Of a stretch of 64,000 nt of DNA, positions 56,078 to 64,000 are shown piece after piece; positions within the stretch are counted from its first letter, which is position 1, and every line of letters begins with the position of its first letter. Made by a program: the position numbers and the translations under genes. The stretch comes from Buxus sempervirens. Lineage: Eukaryota; Streptophyta; Magnoliopsida; Buxales; Buxaceae. The notes under the pieces were generated by a model. That model made no database searches. It was not told the origin of the DNA and saw only the letters and a list, made by a program, of their open reading frames with translations. The stretch lies in the NCBI GenBank assembly GCA_947561395.2, contig OX387193.1:34608255-34672254 (forward strand), read 5' to 3'.

Positions 56078-57414
56078 CATACTCCCTTCTTCATCAGAGA
56101 TCTGAGCCAACCATGATCCTATATGTTTATGAGGTTTCTCAACATCATTTTCATGATTTTGACTTTGATATGAAAGGATCCATGTTCAAATCCAAGACGT
56201 TTTTGGTTTACTTTTATAACTTCATAGTTAATAAGGACTGTGTGTGAATATGGACTTATGGAACTCATAAGGTCATCTTCCGAATGAACTTTTAGTGATT
56301 CCAGTTTGGTATGAAAGATATATATCTTTACTTCATTCTGACCAATTTTTATGAATTTACATTAGGCCAATTTTGTTTTGTATTTAATTGAAATTTGTAT
56401 GTTTTGCAAATCAATTCAAATGGAAAAATGGAAAATTGGAAAATTGGAGTCGCCACCGCCTGATGGGGTGCAAGCGGACACTGGGGTGCCTAAATTTTCT
56501 ATTAAGGCTTGGTCTGCGGCTTGAGATTCTAAGCAAGTTCTCGGTTACGGTCCGAGGAAGTCAGTAGACATGCCAGTCCGCCCGTCAAAAGACGGGTCCC
56601 ATAGGTTTCCCTGATTTGAGTCAACTTTGGTCTCTCACTCACCCTATTCCTATTCCAGCATTCAATTTGGTTAAGTCTTGCGGGACCACCGAAGTGGTGT
56701 GGGTCCCTTTACTTGATTTTATCTTCTTAGCTTAAATTTGAAGTGAGTCTGATTGGTTGGGCCCAGTTGGAGGGCCCACGGATCCCTTTGTGGGCCAAGT
56801 GTGGCCCACATGTTCCTTAGTGGGCCTCAGTCTAATCCTGAGAGGCCTTTTGGACTTTGGTTTGATTTGACTTGATTTTATTTTGAAGTTCAAGTTGGGT
56901 TATTAAGTGATTTTCATGCCAAAGTGGGCCGGGATTGCTTTGTGGGCCTCTGAGTGGGCCCCACAGTTGTTTGCCAAATGATTTGAGATTATCTTGCTTA
57001 AGTTTCCAAAATGGGCCAGGCCTTGGGCTTGAAAGTCCAAGACTTCCTGAGTTAGGGTTTAGAAACCCTAAGTTAGCTTGGTTCAATGGGCTTTAGCGGG
57101 CCTGAGAGGCCCTACCCGTGGTCTCGGCCAAACCATGCCTAAATCCAAGCATGCTTCCAAAATTGGGCATTGGCGGGCCTCAAAGGGTCTGGCCCGCTCA
57201 ATTCTTTGGATTATCTTATTTAAGCGCAATTGAATGGTTCGAGCTGGGTGGGCCCCGTTGGAAGGCCCACTGGAAATAAAACTGGACCGGGTCGGTCCAC
57301 GGCCCATCTTGGGTTTCCGAATCACCTAGAAACCCTACTGGTTCGTCTAGTTTGGCTATAAGATCACAAAGAATAACATGGCAGTAGGAAAAAGCAAAAA
57401 ATGGAATTTCAATG

Positions 57415-57525
57415 GTGTAGCTGACCTGAGATGTCGGCTACACACAAAAGCACTTGTAGCCGACCTAAGTTGTCAGCTACATACAACAACATGCTGATCC
57501 GACCTGAGTTGTCGGATCAATTAGA
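57415..57525 (-). repeat. Palindrome cluster, GTAGCYGAC / GTCGGCTAC arms
   Basis: Three units: GTAGCTGAC-CTGAGAT-GTCGGCTAC, GTAGCCGAC-CTAAGTT-GTCAGCTAC and GATCCGAC-CTGAGTT-GTCGGATC. The third has changed arms that still pair. Spacing is about 40 bp. Confidence 0.75.
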
Positions 57526-58911
57526 AAATGCCATTTTTTGGGTTTCGGCAATGGGCTTGGGTTTTTGGACTTCTTGAGATGTTCTAGGGGTTGTGTGGGC
57601 CCACAGTGGTGCAAATGGAATCAACTTGGCTACTCTCGAAGGGGTTTCAAGACCAAGCTATGGGAGATGAATGGGGGCTTCATCTTTCTTTATTTTGGGT
57701 AAATCCAACACATGAACAGCAGTCATGTACCTCTGTTCTGGTTGCTTATGGCCAAGGTGAACAGCAACCGAAACAAACAACCAAAGAAAGCAACAAAAAA
57801 AAAAAGTCACATAAAGCATGCTTCACATGGGCATATTCCACGTCATGATGTGCATTGTGTGTGCTTATTGCGTCTAAGGACTAAAACTGATCTGTAGACA
57901 TGCAAAATCCATGTAAATAATAGGACACTTGGAACACCTAAAGGCATTCCTAATAATCAAATGTGCAAACATACACCTATAGCCCATGTATAAACCAAAG
58001 TGGGGTGATCTTGTATGGTAAAAAATAGTAGCAAGGGTGGGGCGAAAATCATGATATGTCACCCGAAAATAATAACAGAAGTGGCATGCACATAGTTCCA
58101 AAGAACCCTAACAAGTTCACCAAGCAATGAGATAGCACGCGTGCATGCATGGAGGTGACCTAGCATGCATAATCATACAAAATACAGCTAAAGGAAACTA
58201 GCATGTATCATCCAAAAAATCCTCCACATAGCAGCACCCACGCGACCTATTCCCGTAGCCTTAGAAATACCTAAAGAAGGGAAGAGAAAGGGGATTACAT
58301 GGGGGGTACATAAGAGCAAACAAAGGGGAAACAAGCCTCCCCCATTTAAATGAGTCAAAGGGTGTACAATAACACCCTAAGAATCCTTAGAGCCATGCGT
58401 GAATGGGACTTCCCCCTCCCTTGAAGGCATACACCTACTCCCCTTACCATGGGAGTTTCCACATTCAACATGGAGAGGGAAATGGTGGGAAAAGAACACT
58501 ACTCATGCTAGAAATAGAAGGAAACAACATGCTAAGAAAAAAGAACAGTCAACATGCTTGAAACATGCCCATTTTGATTTATGTTGAACAAAATGTTATA
58601 GGAAATATTACCTTAGGGTTCACAAGCCTAGAAGAGGTGTATTTGAGCCTCCTTGAGGCAAATGAGGTGGCTGGAGCTCTTCCTTTGGCCACCAACAGCA
58701 GCAAACCTCCTCCTTGCTTGGGGAAAGTGGAGAAGAAGAAGAGAGGAAAGTGGGGATAAAATAGGCAAAAGATAAGTATTTAGGGTTTGGGGAGCAAGGT
58801 GGGGGAAAAGGAAGGCTTTCGTGCCTGGAACAATGGGGGGAAAGAGGTGGAAGCAAGCCAAGAAGAGCCAACCCCCGAAATAGGGCTGCTGTTGCCTTTT
58901 TATAGAAACAT

Positions 58912-59165
58912 TTTTGTATCTGGCATTTAATGTCGGATACACTACACTTCCTTTGTATCCGGCATATTATGTCGGATACACTGCACTTCCTTTGTATCCA
59001 GCATATTATGTTGGATACAAACACAATTATTTCCAAAATTTAATTTTCTGCGCGTATCTGTCAGCGAATCCGCGCAAATCTCACTGGCAAATCTCTTTTA
59101 TCCGGCAATATATGTCAGATATGAATAAAAGCATGTGTATCCAATATATTTGATAGGATACAAAT
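58912..59165 (-). repeat. TATCCGG-type palindrome cluster in LTR G
   Basis: About five units such as GTATCCGG-CATATTAT-GTCGGATAC and GTATCCAG-CATATTAT-GTTGGATAC, some with compensating arm changes. It ends about 10 bp from a minus-strand TATA-like box. Confidence 0.75.
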
Positions 59166-60587
59166 CAAAAAATTACAGATTTGCCCCTCGACTTGACCGA
59201 TTTGACTGATACGACCGATTTGGCACTTTTGGATATCTACAGATTGTCCCCTACGAATTTTGGTTTAGTCCCTGAGATATTTAGCAAGTTTTTGATTTTT
59301 AAAGATTGCCCCCCGAGATATTTTGCTGCCACGTGTGCAGTTCTTTTGCCACATGTGCAGTTTCTGGCTTTGCTGCTCGGGAACTTCAACTGCTCATATC
59401 TTCTTCATCCGGACTCCGATTTGAGCAAACTCAGTTGTGTTAGAACCGTATCGGAGTCCTATATCCCTTGGCATAGGGTTAAGCACCTAGATTGGGGTTT
59501 AGTAGAAAGTCAACTTTCGGCTCCCCTTCAAGTTTGACCGGCCTGCAGAATCTTTATCCGGGCTCCGATTCAAGCAAACTCAGTTGCGTTGGAATCGTGT
59601 CGGGATTCTCTATCCATTGAGATAAATCAAGGTAACCAATTATCACTTGATCAAAAAGTCAATTCTCGTCCCCTCAGGGTTTGACTTTTCCGCCAGGGTT
59701 TTCATTTTCAGCACTTCCAAGGGTGCAAAAATAAGGTGCTTACAGTGCACTTCTGACTTTTTCTTCTCTATTTAATTGAATAAGGATTGTGTGTGAATAG
59801 GAACTTATAGAGCTCATAAGCTCATCTCTGATGCTTTTCAAATGATATTTATTTCTAAGTCTTCCTTGATGAATCTGTTTTCAAACGAATTTGGTTTGAT
59901 GACTTTTGGATTTGTTTTGAAGTCTATGTGTTTAATTGTCTTGTGTTGCTCTATAGTAGAACATACGATCAATCTATGATCATTTCAATAGTTTAAGGAT
60001 GCACATAGGTTTTAAATGGATAAATCTCTTAACTAGATTTACGCCATTTGAAAGCTGAGCAATCATACTTTAATCGAGCCAATTTTCAAGGAATTATATG
60101 GAGACAATCTTTACAAATAGATGTTTGAATACTATCTAGTCTACATGTCCATAATTGCAAAACTAGAAACTTTAATCTAGCCTGTCTCTCTCATTTTAAA
60201 TCCCTTTCAAATTTATTTTATACTGTATTTTCCTTATTAAATAATCTTTCAAGTGTTACTTGTTTCGTTGGACTTGGATTTATTTTAATGAAGTTATGTT
60301 TGATTGAACTTATGCTGCTAAGTAGTTGTTTTCAAGTTCAAATTTTCTTAATTCTTTGATTTGGGATTTCTTAGCCTTTTTATGGTGTTTCTTCATTGAT
60401 AATCACATAAGAGGGTTTATAATGTGACCTTTCAACAAGGATCATCCTAATTCATAGGATGATCCTCATTGAGAGTTATACATGTTTATTTAGTTGCTTT
60501 TGCCTACTTTATTTCACAATTCATATGTGCAAGCAATGTTAAAATGATGAAAAATTGATAGATAAGCGAGGGTGCCTAACATCTTCC

Positions 60588-62042
60588 TGTAAACACCCAA
60601 TTTTTACAATCCTCAAAAATGCTAAAATAAAGTTCTCTCCAATTGATAGAAAATTCTAACACGATCCCAACACAACTGAGTTTGCGCAAAATCGGAGTAC
60701 AAACGAGAAAGATGTGGTCAAAAACGTTCAAAGGGCAAAATGGTATTAAAACCAGTAATTTGGCCAAGTGGCAAGTGTGCACATTCCACATTTGCCAAAT
60801 GGCAAAATAAAGTGCAAAAGATGAAAAGACAAAAGAAGTGAACAATTGAAATAAAATATTTTAGTAGTGTTACTGGTTCGGCCGGCTCTGACAGCTCTAG
60901 CTGAGCAACTAGCACTGTAGACTATTTTGCCTGCTACCCCTGAGCAGCTAAATCACTGGCAAGAAGTGGTTGAACCACTCTTGCAAATGACCTGAGATAA
61001 CCCAAACCGTACTGCATTTAATGCAAAGGTATGGTCAACTAGGCCACTCAAACTGAGTGACTTGACCCAATGAACTACATAGCTGTTATGCTTGAGCAAC
61101 CCGGAAGAAAACCAAGTAATGCCACTACCCCTGAGCGGCCAAATCGCTGATAGGGAGTGGTTGAACAACTCCCGCTAATGACCTGAGGTGACCCAGACCG
61201 TACTACATTTATTGCAAAGGTATGATCGATTGGGTCGCCTGAACCGAGTGACTTGACTCAAGGAACCACTTGGCAGCTGTGTTTGAGCGGCCAGGAAGAA
61301 AATCAGAGCTAACTACTCTCCCGGCGTGACCAATAGAAGCCGCCTATAAAACCAACTTTCTCCACATTGGCTAGATCGCTTCTCTTCTCCTCCAATCTCA
61401 AACCTCCGAAATCAAGTGCATCTAAAGCCTCTTGAACCACCTCCAAACCACCCAAAAGTCCTTAAAAGTAAGTTTATTAACTTACCTCATATGTCTTAAA
61501 TATGAATATTGATGGATATGATGACATATTTTGACCTAAAATGGATATGGTTTCCCTTCTTCTTCGAGTTGTCTTAATCTCCTTTCTTAATATGGGTGGT
61601 TTAAGTGGAAGTACTCATGCTTTTTTGATAAATGGGGGACGAAATTAATAAGTAAAAAGGTAGAATGAGATTTTAGTCTTCCTTTTATGAGTTTAGTGTC
61701 ACTTTTGCCTTTAAGTTTTGATGAGATGTTTAAGTGCAGATGGAAATGATGAGCATATGAGTCATGTGTAAGATGGAGATCCCCAAAGCAACGAGACATG
61801 AAGGTGTAAGAAGACCACTTGAAGGGCTTTAGAAGCCTTTGAACATGAAGATTAATTGCTCTCCCCTTCTTTAAATTATGGACTAATGTATCCCTTGAAC
61901 ACCACCCCCCCCCCCCCCCCCAATCATCATCCGTTCACTTCATTGAGTGATCTTTGCACACTAGGCACACATCCACCATTTTTTCTTTGTACATTGATTA
62001 CTCCATTGAAATGCATGCATACTATGTCTTTTATGCATATTT
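60588..62042 (+). mobile_element. Tat/Ogre-type LTR H, plus, partial
   Basis: It starts TGTAAACACCCAATTTTTAC inside LTR F, after CTTCC. It is similar to the 5' end of LTR G, sharing ACACGAT(C/T)CCAACACAACT and TGAGTTTGC. A TATA-like CCTATAAAACC is at about 61,344. A 191-bp tandem duplication lies upstream (about 60,931-61,311). A poly(C) run is near 61,904-61,921. It is interrupted at 62,043 and does not resume in the window. Confidence 0.75.
60931..61311 (+). repeat. 191-bp tandem duplication in LTR H
   Basis: Two copies share ACCCCTGAGC, GTGGTTGAAC, ATGACCTGAG, CCGTACT and GGAAGAAAA landmarks at a period of about 191 bp, roughly 85 percent alike by eye. It lies just upstream of the TATA-like box. 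Confidence 0.8.
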
Positions 62043-64000
62043 TGTAAAACCCCGAATTTTTGAATATAGTAATATAATAAATAAATCTAATTATTAGATA
62101 ATAAGTTAGATAAACATGAAAAATATTAAGAAATAAATAATTAACCCAAGTATTGGTGGATTAGCAAGATGTTCCAAGTATGTATATATTATTAATTAAA
62201 TACATGATATTAATTATGAATTATTGCAAATTGGAATAGAATAGTAATTAAATTAATTGGAAGATAAATTATAGATTTGACTTTATTTAATAGTAATAGG
62301 AAAAGTGAAGAGTTAATTTAGAATAATTGGGAAAGCAAGTTAAATATGAGTTTCGGGAAAGGTAGGTATTAATCCAAGTGTGTATTATAGCCAAGAATAC
62401 TATAGATAATAAATTTGAAAATTTTAGAAGAAATCCAACGAGTAGATATGAAATTATCAAGAGAATGGTATTTTGGTCAATTCCTACTCATTATTGGTAA
62501 ATAATTAAATAAATTAATTAAATTATTATTAGACTTGAGAAATTAAGTTGGGTTGATTTAAGTATAAATAGTGAAATTTATAGCTTAATAAGTGAGGAAA
62601 GGGCATATTGGTGATTATAGTTAATTAGGAGCCTTAAATTGAGGGAAAAGACGAGTTTTGGGGAGTTTTTGTAATATTTAAAAATAAGGGAAATAATTAG
62701 CACGAAAATTAGGAAAAAACGAAGTTTCTCTTATTTAGTATTAAGAAGGAAAAAATTAGAAGGAGGAGTTGTGAAAGAATAGAAAAGCTTCTAAGGGCCC
62801 GATTGGTTTGCGGAATTAGGGGTTGGAATTGGGGTAAGAATTGGAATTGGGTTCCCAATTCCAATTCTTTTGATTGGTTAAATATTTGGAATTTGGAATT
62901 GGAATTAAGGCCCAATTCCATAGAATTAGCTTATAGGCTATTTTTGAAGTTACCTAATTCCCTACTAAATCGAGAAGAATTGGGGATACGAGGTAGAGAA
63001 TTAGAAGCACGATATATGCCCGACAAATAGAGCTAGCAAAATGCGACCCACCCGACCCAACACGAGTTACACGGGTTTGGGTTGACCTGTTTATTAATTG
63101 GGTTGGGGTTTCCTCAACCCGACAGTAATCAGGTCAACCCGATTATGACCCGGCAACTCGACGAGTAACCCAATTTAAAAAAAAAATCGACAAAAGTGTC
63201 ATGTCCCGAACCGATTAACCCCCAACTCGACCCAAACACGGTACAACCCAATCCAATTAACCCCCAACCCTATTTTAATCATATTTTTTGAAAAATAAAA
63301 ATAAAAAATAATAATAAACGGGTTGGCGGGTTGAAGCCGTTTATTGGCGGATTGGGTTTGGGTTAGGGGCTTTTCCAACCCGCCTTAATTTAGTTTAACC
63401 CGAACCTGGCCCAATTAACCCCTAACCCGATTATGACCCAACCCTAGTGGGATTAGTTAGAAAGTTCCCTAAATCTATTAAGACTTCTAGTTTGAGTGAG
63501 CCTATAAAAGGGAAGCTTTAGGGAGGAGTTAGGGTTTCTTTGAATCAAATCATGTAGAGGGAAAGGAGGAGAAAGGAGGGCTCTCAAGTTTAGGGAATTT
63601 AGAGAAAAGAGGAGTTGCAGAGAAGTCCGATCAGCAAACTTCGAATGACGATCTACAGAGATCCAGCCATTGGATCGGCCTCAAATTTGGAGGTTTATTC
63701 ACGATTGGTGGAACTTCAATCTGAACGGTGGAGATGATGTTCTGAAGTCTCTAGAGGGGTGCGATTAGTAGCAGAATTTCGGCTATACCTTAAGGAGAAG
63801 GGTTTTGCGTTTTGAGGCAAGTAGTAACACCCCGTTTTGTTTAATCATTGCATGACTTTAGGTTTAAACGTTTGGGTTTGATCTGGCATTAATATATGAT
63901 GATTTGGATACTAAACCATATATTTTATAAATTATATTTCGTGGGTATGAATGATCTTAGATTGGGTTTATGAAATCTATTAAGTATGCTTTCTAGTATT
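62043..64000 (-). mobile_element. TGTAAC-type LTR, minus orientation, partial
   Basis: The left edge TGTAAAACCCCGAATTTTTG resembles TGTAAAACCCTGATATTTTC, the left edge of the minus-strand solo LTR at 53,844. The sequence is AT-rich at first and then gene-leader-like near 63,540-63,800, as in that LTR. The right end is outside the window. An insertion-like region of repeated motifs interrupts it at about 62,797-63,450. Confidence 0.5.
62797..63450. other. Two repeat-rich DNA-transposon-like segments
   Basis: The first segment (62,797 to about 63,028) starts GGGCCCGATTGGTTTGCGG and is full of GGAATTGG/CCAATTCC inverted motifs, as in plant hAT-type MITEs. The second (about 63,029-63,445) starts TAGAGCTAGCAAAATGCGAC and ends GACCCAACCCTAG, with internal GGGTT/AACCC inverted motifs, resembling the TAGGGCTGGCAA hAT type at 48,717. 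Target duplications could not be confirmed for either. Confidence 0.4.

Larger units (their letters stand above)
56400..59744 (-). mobile_element. Tat/Ogre-type LTR G, minus
   Basis: The right edge is TGTAAGCACCTTATTTTTGC on the minus strand. The left part has GGAGTCGCCACCGCCTGATG (56,447), the hallmark 3' region of Ogre/Tat LTRs on the opposite strand, so the left boundary is placed near 56,400. About 3.3 kb. A minus-strand TATA-like CTATAAAAAG is at about 58,893-58,903, just downstream of a TATCCGG-type palindrome cluster (58,912-59,165). A second palindrome cluster is at 57,415-57,525. The target duplication is not certain (GTGCA on the right only). The LTR start at 60,588 is the closest relative. 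Confidence 0.75.
47355..60587 (+). mobile_element. Tat-type LTR F, plus, split by four insertions
   Basis: It starts TGTAGACACTCCAGAATCGC at 47,355 after the presumed target AATCA. Pieces: 47,355-48,708, 53,535-53,838, 56,083 to about 56,399, and 59,745-60,587. Landmarks in order are CTCTCTAGCCATAAAACATA near 48,550, AAATCTACCATGTTCAATAT near 53,680, AGCTCATAAGCTCATC near 59,810 and GGGTGCCTAACATCTTCC near 60,571, all in the order seen in the complete LTRs. Its 3' end lies beyond the next insertion and outside the window. It is older than all inserts in it. Confidence 0.8.

Noticed and set aside
58399-59036. Pro/Leu/Ser-rich frames on both strands
   Set aside because: They fall in LTR G around its TATA-like box and palindrome cluster, with no domain and no conservation in the related LTR.
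63826-63850. TAACACCCCGTTTTG as the start of a further LTR
   Set aside because: No TG terminus in phase, no partner end and too little sequence before the window ends.

Overview
The window is a plant nuclear segment built almost wholly of nested transposable elements. Evidence for a seed plant is the Tat/Ogre-type Ty3/gypsy elements (a gag-protease-RT polyprotein with two RNase H domains), antisense plant-mobile-domain (PMD) genes, an L1-type LINE tail with a plant-style RNase H, CACTA and hAT-type DNA transposon ends, and plant-style introns. I see no convincing intact host gene, no tRNA or rRNA, and nothing prokaryotic. The species cannot be named from the sequence.

Left part (1-14,343): the leader, a minisatellite and gag of one Tat-type fossil (1-4,337); an inverted LTR (4,338-6,035); the end of a CACTA-like transposon carrying pieces of an intron-containing gene (6,036-7,297); a stub of a second LTR family (to 7,487); then a minus-strand Tat-type element of which the leader (7,488-8,746) and a long 5' LTR (8,747-14,343) remain. 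That LTR was hit by a 5'-truncated LINE (10,603-13,581), itself hit by a solo LTR (10,937-12,722).

Centre (15,013-40,830): one nearly complete, young Tat-type element with 2.3-kb LTRs, a perfect GTACT target duplication, a PBS, a 76-bp minisatellite, gag, protease, G-patch, RT, RNase H, a second RNase H and integrase. Between pol and the 3' LTR lie two tandem antisense genes encoding PMD proteins. One of them (30,872-36,569) was later hit by a 2.8-kb solo LTR. The element sits in a minus-strand LTR of a second family (TGTAACGCC...TACA termini), pieces of which are at 14,344-15,012, 40,836-41,130 and 44,005-44,406.

Right part (41,131-64,000): a solo LTR (41,131-43,999), a 2.4-kb stretch with few recognisable repeats (44,407-46,848), a Ty1/copia RNase H relic (46,849-47,354), then an LTR from 47,355 that is repeatedly interrupted. 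In one stack a Ty1/copia relic holds that LTR, which holds a hAT-type element, which holds a TGTAACGCC LTR, which holds a Tat-type solo LTR.

The most unusual signal is a set of short imperfect palindromes (arms like TGTATCCGG/CCGGATACA, spacer about 8-9 nt, 2-4 units per cluster). In the central element they recur at five places: upstream of the TATA box in both LTRs, in the leader, and directly upstream of TATA-like boxes of both antisense PMD genes. Other LTRs in the window carry palindrome clusters in the same place with different arm sequences. This looks like a cis-regulatory module that changes its sequence while keeping its geometry, possibly paired with an element-encoded factor; that link is inference.
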